DNA of 64,000 nt from Mactromeris polynyma (taxonomy: Eukaryota; Mollusca; Bivalvia; Venerida; Mactridae), in NCBI GenBank assembly GCA_032209605.1, contig JASFXZ010000039.1:4464001-4528000 (forward strand), given 5' to 3'. This document shows positions 1 to 15,400 of the stretch, in pieces (within the stretch, counting starts at the first letter, position 1; every line of letters begins with the position of its first letter). The notes beneath the pieces are model-generated. The model worked only from the letters and a program-made list of their open reading frames with translations. It ran no database searches and was not told the origin of the DNA. The position numbers and the translations under genes are program-made.

Positions 1-329
1 GTGATATTGGTATACCACTCAATAAAAACATACTTAAGACATTGTTATGTTGCAGTACCCAGACTGCCGACCATCTGCAATTAACCCCTCTCAAAATTAT
101 ATCTTAAGCCTTAAAATAACAAAAATATAAAAATGGGAGCACTTGACTTACGAAACCTATATCTGCCACATGGAGTATTCCTGCACCCAACATCCCCTGT
201 GCCCCAAATGATGGGGTCCAGGGTATCACAAACAAGCACTTCCTTAAGAGTGACCAACATATAAAAGATAAAATGTCAGTAAAAATGAAAATCTATACTG
301 TACATATTAGTTATAAACACAAATATTAC

Positions 330-449
330 CGTTGCATGTAAAACCATCTGTATCCAATGTGTATCCCTCGGAACATGTGCACTTGTCAGTCCCAGACACT
401 TTGGCACAATTCTGTTCACAAGTATCAGACTGTACGCAATCTTGCTCCG
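330..449 (-). CDS. Exon: EGF repeat 17, calcium motif lost
   Basis: [15 protein letters not shown]...[11 protein letters not shown]...TCNG has six Cys without D-x-N-E-C. The exon begins CG, like the other two non-calcium EGFs. Donor GTAATA at 329. The gene continues past the low-coordinate edge. No stop codon or poly(A) signal in this strand ends it inside the window. Confidence 0.88.
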
Positions 450-3400
450 CTGAGAATAAAATAACAAAAAATTCTGAGTAAATCATGCAAGTGCTCGCCA
501 TAAAAAGTCTCCCCAATCTTGCATTAAATGCTGTTATCATATCATACATCAGGGATAGCCCTTCTACATTCATTATTCTTTTTCCCTCCCCACTAACATC
601 ACTTTGTTTTCTGTGTGGTGTGGCATTCCCTGTAACAACTTGCTCTCTTTTTCAACCATTTTCAAAACCAGAAAGAAAATCTAATACATTACGATATACT
701 TAAGACTGATTTTCACCAAAGGGAAGAATAGTTGAGATATACATCTATATTAAAAATGAATATAATTTTTCAAAAGTTTTGGTATGTCAGTACCATCTTG
801 CATTGGCTTTATCAAAGATGGGTTTGACTTAATTCAGTAACATTGCTTATACATCATTTAAAAAGCTCAATAAATCCGAACGTATGGAAAAACAGTTTTT
901 ATTATCAATAAAAATATGATTAGTAATCCTTAGATAATAATAGAGCAAACAGTATGTATTTTATGCATAAAATAGCTTTCCATCTGCGTGACTCAGAAAC
1001 TCGCAATATCATTGAACAAAGTATCACAACACCACCAAAGAATTGACAGAAAATACAATATGGAAAACAGAAATTTGAAAAAAAAGAATTACAGTAAATA
1101 TTTTCATTATATGACTTCATGTGCTTTTGGAGTCACCTGCACACTTTGTACATGGCATTTTCAGTGCTACGTGTTAACTCATATTTTTTGAATCAATACT
1201 GTCACTCAGGTATTAATGTCGGGTGGGAATATAATCTAAAACTACTTACAAGTACAATTTAACTGATCGGCAGCTAAAACGTAACCAGACTGACAGGCAC
1301 ACTGTTTCCCTCCTATAGTGTTGATACATATATCTGCACAGCCATCAGTATTCTCCACACATTCATTTATATCTGAAATATAAAAACTGACATCATATCA
1401 TATATGAAACAGTGAAACACATTATACACATTGTAGGTACACTGCAACTATCAATATTTAGGCATCAGTGTACAGAAACAAGTTATTTGAAGTACTCAGA
1501 AATTAAATCCAATTAGATCATGTTTCAAAACCAAATCTTTAAAGAAATCAAATCTATTAAGTAGACCATGTATTTTAAAATCATTATCAAGTAATTAAAT
1601 GTCATTTGACCATGTTTTAAAGTCAGTACTGAGAAATCTTATCTAAACAGACTGTGCTTGAAATCAATTTATTGAGAAATCAAATCTAAATGCACCATGC
1701 TTTAAAATATTATTTTATAGCATAGCTACAGTAATGGTCTTCTACTCAGGATTTAACGTCACAGACCATGTGAAATTTGATCTGAAAGATGTTAGGAGAA
1801 ATATTTGATGTGTACTTACCATTGCATGTTTTACCATCTGAAGCCAAATTGAAACCATCTGTACATGAGCAGGTATAACTACCAGCTGTGTTTGTACATA
1901 TACCGACCGGATCACAATCATCTGTTCCCAATGCACATTCATCAATCTCTGCAAATAGGAATCAATAAAGGGGATAAAATATAGTTCTTATTCAATGACA
2001 TTGATAATCAATAAACAATTTACTAGTTTTTTTTCTGTAAATTAATCATCAAATCACAATGTAGCAAAAATTAAGATACATTGCATGTCAATTGTTCAGT
2101 TATAAAAAAAACTGATTCCAGTAAATGCATTGAATAAGTAATATAAGCATTTTTATCAAAGTACTTCAAGAAACGAATTGCAACCACCAAAAGGTAAATG
2201 TACCTGAAAACGTTACTAGTTTTATTGATTACTTTATGCTTTTCTAACAATACGGACTCTTTATATTTTAGAATAGCATGTTCTATTTCCTTAAGAAGGA
2301 GTATTTGTTAAAGTTGTGTATGTGACTGACACCTGGGTATCGTATTTGTTAAAGTTGTGTATGTGACTGACACCTGGGTATCGTATTTGTTAAAGTTGTG
2401 TATGTGACTGACACCTGGGTATCGTATTTGTTAAAGTTGTGTATGTGACTGACACCTGGGTTTCGTCGGTATTCCATTTCAGCTATAACACCCCAGTGTA
2501 AGTACAATGCTTAACAATGCGATAATGTACATTAACGGAGGACTTAAATTGTCAGAGTTTGCAGGAACATCATCAATTACTTGTTTCCACATATGGAATA
2601 CTCTAATCCAAATATAGAAGTTACTAGTAAAAAATCGCTAACTATTTAATTGACGTTGTGGAACCATTTATAGATGGCCTCAAGTGAGATAAGTCTTATA
2701 AGCTTATCAAGCTTCCATCTTGAAATAAAGAATTATTATTATAATCAATATAGATCGAACTATCAATTGTCTTATTTAGATATTTCTTAACAGGGACAAA
2801 TAATGGATTAAGAGATAAGTATATATTTACCTTCACACACAATACCGTTTCCTTGGTAACCAGGTATACATTGACATGTGTAACCACCCTCTGTGTTTGT
2901 GCATGTGGCTAACGTGACATGACATGAGGCTGCATCATTCGTGCACTCATTTACATCTGAAAAATAGAAACTAACCTTTTTGTTCCTACATCTTTGTTAG
3001 GTTATATATGTATATCTAAACAGTATTTGTTTATAAACAACACAAGTAGCAATCCTCAACAAAATATGTGTACTATTTTATAGTATATAAGTATTTTAAG
3101 TATAGCTGATGCAACATTAGTTGAGAATATCTTTATTGCGCATACCATGTCTGTTTGTCTGAGTATTTTTCAAAACAAGTTTTCATTGGCTGACCGCTTC
3201 ACAAGTAAATAAAAATGGACTATACAAAATAAATGCATTGTATGCAGTTATTATAAGTGTATAATGTTTAATACATATAGGACCAAACTATGACCCATTC
3301 TCCTGACACTGCAAAATATAAGGGTTTTATAACATACCAACACATATTCCCTGGTCCACATTGTATCCAGTCAAACATTCACAAGTAAACCCAGGGTCAC

Positions 3401-6400
3401 CATCGATACATTTACTGTTGTCAGAACAAGGACTGGTCAAGCATTCGTCGATATCTGATAAAATTAAAATATGTCACAAACTGGTAAAATGAAGAAGTAA
3501 CGAAAGTATTAAGTTCTTACGGGAAACACAATATTCACAAGGCACAGATCCCAGGGAAACATTAACATATAAAACCAAAGAGTTGAGGAGGGTGTAAGGG
3601 CAAACATCCATGGGAATGGGGAAGTAAGAAACTGTCTGGCTGATTACCAAAAATAACCTTTGAGAAGGAGGGAATACATTAATACATTACAGGGCAAGCT
3701 TACAAAGCAAGATGGCCTCTGACAGACAGGGGGTATGGCAAGGAGGGAATACATTACAGGACAAGCTTACAAAGCAAGATGGCCTCTGACAGACAGGGGG
3801 TATGACAAGGAGGGAATACATTACAGGACAAGCTTACACAGCAAGTTGGCCTCTGACAGACAGGGGGTATGGCAAGGAGGGAATACATTACAGGACAAGC
3901 TTACACAGCAAGTTGGCCTCTGACAGACAGGGGGTATGACAATGAGGGAATACATTACAGGACAAGCTTACACAGCAAGTTGGCCTCTGACAGACAGGGG
4001 GTATGACAAGGAGGGAATACATTACAGGACAAGCTTACACAGCAAGTTGGCCTCTGACAGACAGGGGGTATGGCAAGGAGGGAATACATTACAGGACAAG
4101 CTTACAAAGCAAGATGGCCTCTGACAGACAGGGGGTATGGCAAGGAGGGAATACATTACAGGACAAGCTTACACAGCAAGTTGGCCTCTGACAGACAGGG
4201 GTGATGGCAAGGAGGGAATACATTACAGGGCAAGCTTACAAAGCAAGTTGGCCTCTGACAGACAGGGGGTATGGCAAGGAGGGAAGGGAATACATTACAG
4301 GGCAAGCTTACACAGCAAGTTGGCCTCTGACAGACAGGGGGGGTGGCAAGGAGGGAAGGGAATACATTACAGGGCAAGCTTACAAGCAAGTTGGCCTCTG
4401 ACAGACAGGGGGTATGGCAAGGAGGGAAGGGAATACATTACAGGGCAAGCTTACAAAGCAAGTTGGCCTCTGACAGACAGGGGGCAGGCAAGGAGGGAGG
4501 GAATACATTACAGGGCAAGCTTACAGAACAAGTTGGCCTCTGACAGACAGGGGGGTGGCAAGGAGGGAAGGGAATACATTACAGGGCAAGCTTACAAAGC
4601 AAGTTGGCCTCTGACAGACAGGGGGTATGGCAAGGAGGGAAGGGAATACATTACAGGGCAAGCTTACAAGCAAGATGGCCTCTGACAGACAGGGGGTATG
4701 GCAAGGAGGGAATACATTACAGGACAAGCTTACACAGCAAGATGGCCTCTGACAGACAGGGGGTATGGCAAGGAGGGAAGGGAATACATTACAGGGCAAG
4801 CTTACAAGCAAGTTGGCTTCTGACAGACAGGGGGGGTGGCAAGGAGGGAATACTGTGGATTCATTAATTTTCGTTGAACATTAAATTTCGTGGATTTCGT
4901 GGTTGAGCTTATCCACGAATTCAAGTACCCAACGAAAATTTTGTCTTACGATCGTATCCGAAAAGTCTATGTCCGAAAACTAGTACACTCCAGATAAACA
5001 TCGCCGCTAACACGCGGTTACCTCCCGTGAATTGTGTCAGTTTATAAGCATGTTGGTGTATATATAATGTAAATATTTGATAACAATAAACTATTAATGC
5101 TTTTACTATTTATGTTTGTTATATATTCTTCGTCATTATTAAGTTGAGTAGTCAGTTCTGTGATGATGTTGTTGATCTGGTGTGCTATATTTAGCAGCTC
5201 TACTTCCAAGTACAGTACACGAATATTTTCATATCGTTGTGATCAGTGTGTTGGAAGTATAATCTCAACGTGTGAAATGTATCGTCGTTATAGCGTAATT
5301 ATACAGTTTGTGACAGTTATAAAATAAGTGATAAAAAATAACAAACAATCACAGAGAGTTATAAGAAATTTAATTTGTTTTTCACATGTTATTAAATAAT
5401 AATAGCAAAATAATAATATCATTAACGATCAATCATGATGAATGATGGTATCATTTTTACGCTGAATTAACACAATTCCAGTCACACTGTACAGTCACTT
5501 GTAATCATCACACAATAACAATCACTTTTAACAAAGTCCGGCTAACTGAAACCCCTTCACAACTAAATCTCGCCGATCTTCAAATTTCCCATGTGTAGTA
5601 ATGATCCAATTGGCATGAATGGGTTTGAGCGTTGACATCTTCAGATCCACATTAGCCATGGTATCGTCATCTTCGTCAAATGCTGAGATAATCTTGGAAG
5701 TATACCAATCATGAAAGCAGTCCTTCAGACAATCCTTGTATTCCTTGTTGAGTGACAAATCTAAGGGCTGTAGCTTACTTTTCGACAATACAAAGAGGAG
5801 AATTTCCTCGAGGCCTTAGCAACCCCATTATCAATTGCATATCTTGCAATTTTAGCCCTTGACTCGTCATCGTAGTGGCCGTAATCTCCCCGCTTTCTTT
5901 TTCTGGACTGCTTCTGACTTTCTGATTGTATATCTACGTAGTCGTTGGCTGCTTGAAATGTACGAGCCTCTCTTGGTGATGCAGCATCTTCTGGATTCGG
6001 TAACCCCGGAGTTGACGGTAACCGTGTAACGACGTTACCGGACTTTAGCCACGACATCAACATAATTCTATATTTAGCTTGTGTGTAGACGATAGTTTGG
6101 TTTCTCAAAAGCGAGTGATTTCGAAGATGATTTGCATTAACTTTTATTGACTGATTGTTAATTCGTTTAGCGCCAGATTAACTGGTGCTTAATTGACATA
6201 TTTAAATGACATGTGATGTAAACAATAGGTAGATAATTCTCAATATAATGTGTTAATTGACACTTGCATAGTGTGGCTAACTAAGGGAACGGGGCCACAC
6301 GATGTAACATCGATAACAATGAAAGGTGAGAAAATACCTGTATATCTTTCGGGTCCGTGTCACTGTTTTCTAATTGACATATATATTTTATTTGTTTTGG

Positions 6401-9400
6401 ACTTATAGACTACTTTTTTAATTTATGCTTCAAAAATCAAAAAACCACGAATTCAAGTACCCCACGAAATGCCCATTTTGACAAAACCACGAAATTTGGT
6501 ACCAACGAAAATTAATGAATCCACAGTACATTACAGGACAAGCTTACACAGCAAGTTGGCCTCTGACAGACAGGGGGTATGGCAAGGAGGGAATACATTA
6601 CAGGACAAGCTTACACAGCAAGTTGGCCTCTGACAGACAGGGGGTATGGCAAGGAGGGAATACATTACAGGACAAGCTTACACAGCAAGATGGCCTCTGA
6701 CAGACAGGGGGTATGGCAAGGAGGGAATACATTACAGGACAAGCTTACAAAGCAAGATGGCCTCTGACAGACAGGGGGTATGACAATGAGGGAATACATT
6801 ACAGGACAAGCTTACACAGCAAGTTGGCCTCTGACAGACAGGGGGTATGACAATGAGGGAATACATTACAGGACAAGCTTACAAAGCAAGATGGCCTCTG
6901 ACAGACAGGGGGTATGACAATGAGGGAATACATTACAGGGCAAGCTTACAAAGCAAGATGGCCTCTGACAGACAGGGGGTATGGCAAGGAGGGAATACAT
7001 TACAGGGCAAGCTTACACAGCAAGTTGGCCTCTGACAGACAGGGGGTATGGCAAGGAGGGAATACATTACAGGACAAGCTTACACAGCAAGTTGGCCTCT
7101 GACAGACAGGGGGTATGGCAATGAGGGAATACATTACAGGACAAGCTTACACAGCAAGTTGGCCTCTGACAGACAGGGGGAGACATGAATATTTTATCAG
7201 ACCGAGGAATTGTACAAAGGTAATTTAAAATCTTCCTTCAGGCTTAGTTTATACATGCAAGTTCTATTTAGTTTAAATGGTAACACATAATAACTTACAC
7301 TATGATGGACTCAATTTTACATAACACAGTACGGCAGTTCCTATATTTTTAGAAAGTGATATGATTTACTTAAACCAGTAAAACTGGTTAGGTCAACTGA
7401 CCGTCGTTAAAAACTGCATTAAACCTGATTAAAACAGAAATAAATTACTTACTGACACAAGCGTCTAATTCAAGTTGCTTATACATGCTTGTATCTGTAC
7501 ACACACAGTGATAACTGCCTTCTGTGTTCTGACATATAACATTATTTTCTGTAGGACACAAAGTGCTTCCTGATGTTGTACATTCATTTATATCTGCAAT
7601 GAAACAAAAATCCACTTTGGAATAACATTTGGTGTTGTCCAGTTGTGCTCCAACTACTGATGATTATATGTCTTCAATAGTACATATCCATTCATAATGA
7701 ATGGTTATCAATACAGAATATTGCATAATTGGTCATACATTTTTTATTTTGCTAAACATCTTTTCTAAGCACGTTTGTTACAGTTACAAATTTAATAATT
7801 CATAATAATATCATCAATTATAAATGACCACAATTATAAGTCAGAAATCATACCACTACATGTAGTTCCATCTGAATTTAGCTGGTAACCTTTAGCACAT
7901 GTACACGTGTCTACATTGTTTACACGAACACAATCATAGGCACATGTGTTAGTGGAATCACAGCTTACATCCGCTGAAAACATAAACGGGAATTAATACC
8001 ATTATACTAGCATAATAAGTCAACATAGACCTAGGACACATTTTTACGGCACTGCCTTTAAGGAATGCACTATAAACATTCTCGTCAAGTGGCTTGTGAT
8101 GATTCTACATATTTTAAAAGTCGTTCAATATCTTTCGCTTGCAATAACTGAAGTAATGTATGAACATTCAGGAGTGTTGGTACTATACATGTAGTAGTAT
8201 ATTATTATAAAATCAAAAGCAACTAGAGTTTGATTTTATAAAAAAAGACACATGCCCCCCACCAATTTTCATCACTAATGGGCAACTCTGCCAAACATAA
8301 TCTGATCACAAAAGGCTGACATTATGCACAACTACCCTTGGTAGCAAAAACTCAGGTGAAGTTTCATTGAAATCCAACCACTGGTTTAGGAGAACAAGCA
8401 CAGACAACTTTGTGACATCCAGACAGCACAAAATCAATATGGGGGGGGGGGAGATATAATTACTTAACAGCATGACAAATAATGTGAGGGATTAATGATT
8501 CAATGTTGGTAAGAGAATTATTTAAATAAGCAGATATACCGATAATATATGTAGAAAGAACTTGTCAGGACTGGACTTATTAAATATATTTCACAATTAT
8601 ATTGTAAAACTTCACTTCAAGACCACCTTGAAATTAGTAACACAGTATTTTCCCTGACCAAATTTTAAGTTTTCTGTTATACTTTAACTCGATATTCAAA
8701 CTATCTCATAACTTAAAATAACTTTCTTCGTAAAAAACGATGAAGTGATTACTTAAAGTGGGGCATAAAATGATACTTACATTGACATGTACGCCCATCA
8801 GCTTTCAGATTGAAGCCTGCTGGACAGGAACATTCATAGCTGCCTGCTGTGTCACTGCAGTAAGTGTTGTCATAGCAACTGTTTGTATCAGCTGATGCAC
8901 ATTCATTGATATCTACATAAATGATAAGTGTTAGTATTAGTATTTAAATAATAAAAATAGATGTATTCAACGTTATACACTGATGTTTCTGGCAGAAATG
9001 TGAATGTGTAACTCGATGATAAAAATATATATATCAAAAATGTTCAAATCGCTGTTGAAGTTATTACCCACATGCTCTCAGGATTTTTGCCATTATTGGG
9101 CCCGAATCAGTTTTACTGCCTGAGAGCTTCATATAACCAAGGCAGTGCATTAGATCTCAAATTCATTCCACATTGTTTCCTGTTATATTTACCATATCAT
9201 AGATATGTAGGAGATTACATGTGTGGTTATAGATTACGGAATTGTTTGAACAAATTGTATGAAAAACATAAAACACGTGCATTGTGGAGTTTTCATTGAT
9301 TTCTGAAAACTAGTTTAATTAATTCAATAATTAATGAACATACTATTTCAAATATAACAATAAAAATATGCTTTTTTATTGGTAAAAATTCAGGGAGGGC

Positions 9401-12400
9401 CATCACTGTATGGCATCATGTGTAAATTCACCAGAAAAACTTCCAGAATTTCGTTATAACATGAGGCTGCATCGCACAAAATATACTGTTTTATACACAA
9501 GCATCAGCAAATACTGAAAGTTACCATCACAGGAGAGTCCATCTGCGTTCAAATTGTAGCCACTTCCACAGAAACATAAATGACTTCCGATGCTGTTCTG
9601 ACACCCTTGTACACACTCTCCTCTATTGTCCTCATTACATTCATTCAGATCTGATAATATGTGAATAATATTATATTTATATCATAAATATTTGATATAC
9701 AATACAATGCAATATCATAAAACATGTCAATTCTGCTATACAATATGTAGAAGAAATACAAGGATTTTCAAGGAGCATCGCAAATTTTACATCATTTTCA
9801 TACATTTGTTTGATTTCTACATAAATACCATGCAGTTAAGTAAATAAATTTCGCAACATTACAACATGTAGTTTTTGGATTTCCACACATAAAATTTGTA
9901 AATTTGTGTATGTTTGGCCAGGTGTAATAATAACCTTTTCTGTATTTTGGACAAATTAGTAAAAGGTGACATTCATTTCCTATCATAATTAAGTTACAAT
10001 TATTACAAACATTATAAAATATAATGTACCATAACATATGCTAACAATTATGAGTCATTTGATTTATGTAAAAGGCATTGAATAAATTATAATAAAACAT
10101 CGTCGTTTTTTCGGACTTAAAAAACTTTACATAATTATTTGCATTTATCATTTTACTTATAAAACAAAGCGTTTTTCTAATTTGTGTTGTTTTAAATATT
10201 AACTGGACATTATACTTCAGTAAAAGGTCACTTAAAGACTGTGTCGTAATAAGACCATCTAATTACAACCAGAATGCTGCTCGAAATTTCCGTAGAAATT
10301 TATTTTTATTATCTCTGCGGAAATGGCCAAGCGACATTCTGATTTTGTCTAATTAACAAGACTATTATATTTGTAAGCCATTTGTTAATTATTCTTGTTT
10401 ATTTTCACTCAATAATCAGATCACCTCACAGGAGATTGTTACAAGTTCTTTCCCTTTATCCAATCAAGAGTTCTCTCGCTCTACAAATTCAATAGAAAGG
10501 GGGCAAAGGGAGAGAACTCTAGATGGCATAAAGGGAAAGAACTCGTGAAAATCATCTTTGGACAACCTTACAATTAAAACATAAGGTTTTTTTTGAACCA
10601 ATAGTGGTGTCACTATAGAGGTTTGAGAATATACATACCGACACATGTATAACCATCTCCAGTATATCCATCTTTACAGCTACATTTGTATGACCCAGGC
10701 TCATCCTCACAGATACCATCTTCTTTATCACATTCATGTGTTGTTGACAAATCACACTCATTTATGTCTGAAAGAGTAATAATCAACAATGATGTTTACA
10801 AACTATAAACATATCCAAAGACCTATATACGATGGTATTTAGTTCTTTGACATATCAGAAATTATTAAACAGTTGCTTGCTAATTTAGATAATTATCTCC
10901 CCTGAAAATGCACCATTGGACACATCGATACATCTATTGTGACGATTTTCGCAAATAGAAGTATAGGAAGGAATTTTTTTATTAAACTCAATATGCTGTT
11001 GTTTGTCTTTGCGATCTCACTTAAACCAAGACAAGGATATCATATATACATTTTTACCGTTAATAGCATATATATTATAGCATAATTGACTTATTTCTTG
11101 ACAACACATAGAAGTTTGCCAAATGATATCAATGAGAATGATTAACCATTTCTTCGAAACTCCATCATTAAGTGGTCAAACTCTAAGAATACATGTACTA
11201 GTAACAGTGTATTTGACTGTATATAAAATGGTATCAAGACATTGAACTGTATATAAAATGGTATCAAGACATTGGACTGTATATAAAATGGTATCAAGAC
11301 ATTGGACTGTATATAAAACGGTATCAAGACATTGAACTGTATATAAAATGGTATCAAGACATTGAACTGTACATAAAATGGTATCAAGATATTGGACTGT
11401 ATATAAAACGGTATCAAGACATTGAACTGTACATAAAATGGTATCAAGATATTGGACTGTATATAAATTGGTATCAGGACATTGGACTGTATATAAAACG
11501 GTATCAAGATATTGGACTGTATATAAAATGGTATCAAGACATTGGACTGTATATAAAATGGTATCAAGACATTGAACTGTTTATAAAATGGTATCAAAAT
11601 ATTGGGCAGTTTTAATAATTTCATGAAGACATAGGACTGGTTGAAGTACTTGGTCTCGAGACACCAGTGTATTGTATCATGCTAATTGGACTATTGTAAC
11701 TATAATATCAAGATATCAGACAGTCGGAACAATAACTTATTGCTATATTGGACTATATTTGAGGAACATATGGTATTACACTGAACACTGCACGGAACAT
11801 TGTTACGTATAACTGCTATATGCACTATGATGCATTTTTCATTGACACTCATGTTACTTACTTTCACAGCCGTATCCATTGGATGTTTGTGTATATCCAC
11901 TAGGACAGACACAAACATAACCCCCAGCATTATTCCTACATGTAGCTGGTGATTCACAAAGATTTGTAGAAGAACATTCATCAATATCTGAAATAAAATT
12001 TGGTCAAGTCCATGATTGTGTAATGAGTGGTACTCTTACAGCCCTAGTTAGCTACACTATCCTGTGTATGTACAGTACTTTATTTAACCAGTATACATGT
12101 TCACATACTTGTAGCTATTTATGTCTGTCAAGGTAGGCAATGCTAGTGTCATAATGGGGAATAGAAATGTCAAGGTCGAGACCCATTCTGTGATTACAAT
12201 TTTTGGAAATCCTAAAATGGTATAATTCTTGTACGGCGGAGGAACACCATCATATTTTCTTTATTGGTGTTGTCAATATAATTTATGCAGCCAAACGTGT
12301 CTATATAATCAATAACTTAATGGTTCATGATCAGTGTTGCCGTGTGAATTGAAGACATACATCATTGACAATGATTCACATGTTGTGTAATATATTATTG

Positions 12401-15400
12401 AATCTTTAGTTCTGTATTAAAGTTATAAGACAAGTAAGATACACATGGACCACTTTTAGTTGATTATACCAGTATATGATTATACCAGTATATGATTATG
12501 CCAGTATATGATTATACCAGTATATGATTATACCAGTATATGATTATACCAGTATATGATTATACCAGTATATGATTATACCAGTATATGATTATACCAG
12601 TATATGATTATACCAGTATATGATTATACCAGTATATGATTATGCCAGTATATGATTAAACCAGTATATGATTATACCAGTATATGATTATACCAGTATA
12701 TGATTATACCAGTATATGATTATGCCAGTATATGATTATACCAGTATATGATTATACCAGTATATGATTATACCAGTATATGATTATACCAGTATATGAT
12801 TATACCAGTATATGATTATACCAGTATATGATTATACCAGTATATGATTATACCAGTATATGATTATACCAGTATATGATTATACCAGTATATGATTATA
12901 CCAGTATATGATTATACCAGTATATGATTATACCAGTATATGATTATACCAGTATATGATTATGCAATATAACCTACCTTCACAAAAATATGGGGATACA
13001 GATTGGTACCCGGTAATACAGGAACATGTATATCCACCAGCAGTATTTGCACAAGTTGAAAATTCACAGGAATCGGTACCAGTCTGACATTCGTCAACAT
13101 CTAAAATGAATAAAATTACCCTGCCAATATATGTATATAATAAATTATACTGTATACAATATATTATCAAATGAGCGCCGCTGTACAATTTCCAACCTCT
13201 TCTTTAAGTGACGTCATTTCCAGAAAACATCACATGTGACGTCACCATGTACTGACAGTAAGCAATGTTTTGTTGTTAGATTATACTTTATACATATATT
13301 CATTATAACAACAAACGTACCTCTGTCTTTTGTCAGTAAACGTAACAACAAACTGATACGCTTGTATATGAAGTGTGTTCTAAAATATATTCGACTGAAC
13401 TAACATCTATCACATTACATTGATTACAGAATGCTATAATCATAGCTTGATAATATTTTACTCAAACCTGAAATTACAACTATATTCCTATTAAAATGCT
13501 GTTATACCCTGAATGAATAAAATCTGACGTATCTCGACATACTGCTCTTTTCATCACAGTTATAATATAGCTAGTCAAATACTTGTATGTATCAGTGTTC
13601 AGAATTACATTAAATCATGTACGGACATATAAACCACGTCCATTATAAACTGTTGGCAATCTCCAAAGAAAGCTGGACCTCAGTCAAAATATATACCTTT
13701 GAAGTTTAAATAAAACATGTATGTCTGCAAGTTTAGAAGAAATTTCCTTTTTCACACTACCACCTATTTTACCAATATTTATTTATACTTCCGATGTTGA
13801 CCGCTAATATTTTGACAGACTAGTCACTAAATATTCCGTCATCTTCAGACACATTTTTCACGCGGGAGATGCATTTTATTCCATATTACTGGTTGATAGT
13901 GGTGATCTTTCTGTTCATTCCACTTATATATTTAATGTAAGCAGTTAAAACACTATAATAAACATTCGGCGAATGAGTCTCAAGTTAGGCGTGATATGTA
14001 TCGTGATACAGCCGTAATGATAATACATATCACAATACCTTTTATATAGATAATACACCATTTGTTAACTTGTAATAATGCATGCTTAAAACTTTTCAGA
14101 AGTTAAGCTGCCGCATGAGCAAAATTCCCCCGTAATACAATATCTAGACAGAAATACTCAACAATAGTACAGTGAAACCTCAATAATTAGACCACTCTTG
14201 GGACCCTTAAAAACTGGTCTTAATATTGAGGTGGTCTTAATATTGAGGTTGAATAAAGAGCAGAAGTGTAAAAATGGACATGAAAAATGTGGACTTAATA
14301 TTGAGCCGGTCTTATTATTGAGGTGGTCTTTAAGTAAGGTTTTACTGTATATTACAATTAAACTTGTAACAGACGCTATTAAATGAACTCCATTTACTAT
14401 GCAAGATTAATATGTTTGATCATTTGATAGGCTAACACATAAACAGTTTTAATTAATTCTCACCGGAAGAAATAAAATATTTATCAGTCGACCATTCGAA
14501 TAGCATTTCAATTATACCTACCAATACAGTTGTTATCTGGACCCAGTGCATACCCAACATCACAAACACACAGCACATCACCATTGGTCATGGCACATGT
14601 TGCTATAGACATATCTCCACCATTACATAGCGATATCAGTGGACTAGAGCATACATTGTCCGCTGTAATGAAACTCACCAGATTAAGTATACGATAAGAT
14701 TCCAAAGTAACACGCAATTAAATCAATAGAAACATCATTTATTTACACCGTTGATTGCTTCAATATTTTATCAGGACTTCAGTGGCAATGAAAAGAAAAG
14801 AAAGCAATCAATTTTTGTCTACGTTTCTATTGTACATGAAAGAATGTTACTGTTAATTTCTCAAAACATTAGACGACACGGTCTATCAGAGTACAAATGT
14901 TTAAAATAATTGAATATTGACCATGTATAGTATAAGGCAATATCAATACATACATAAATAGTATAAGAGTATATATACAATGTATGTCTAGTTTCAGCTC
15001 TAGAAAATGCAACTACATGTACTTAACTTTAACACGAATCTAAATGGTTTCTTTTTACACATAGAAATAACATCAAATATACATTTATGTACATTATATA
15101 ATATTACAATATTGAAAAGACAGTGTATCTGAGGAACCAATACAATTGAATAGCACTGGTATATCTACCAATAGATGTACAGATATGGTGACATAGAGAA
15201 CAGTGTGCCACTTACCAATACATTTCGTATTGTCTGTAGTACTGACAGTAAAGCCGACCCTGCAACCACATACATAACTGTTTATACCATCCTCACACAA
15301 CTGTTCACAGGCTGTTTGCAATGCACATTCATTTATATCTGAAATAAACATTCAACAATATGATATGAAGTTCTCCCAACACTATAAGAATATAGCAGAA

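Noticed and set aside
152..238. Possible further exon of the mucin gene (…VCDTLDPIIWGTGDVGCRNTPCGRYRF, donor GTAAGT at 151)
   Set aside because: The frame fits phase 1, but the acceptor is weak, the Cys pattern is not EGF, and no family is recognised. The remainder of the gene lies outside the window, so it cannot be tested here.
3735..7102. Many 62-182-residue ORFs (ITGQAY...WPLTDRG)
   Set aside because: They are frames of the 67-bp intronic array, broken at each period because 67 is not a multiple of three.
11142..11624. 160-residue ORF with a decapeptide repeat as a possible repeat protein
   Set aside because: It is the 30-bp minisatellite inside an intron. The openness follows from the period being a multiple of three.
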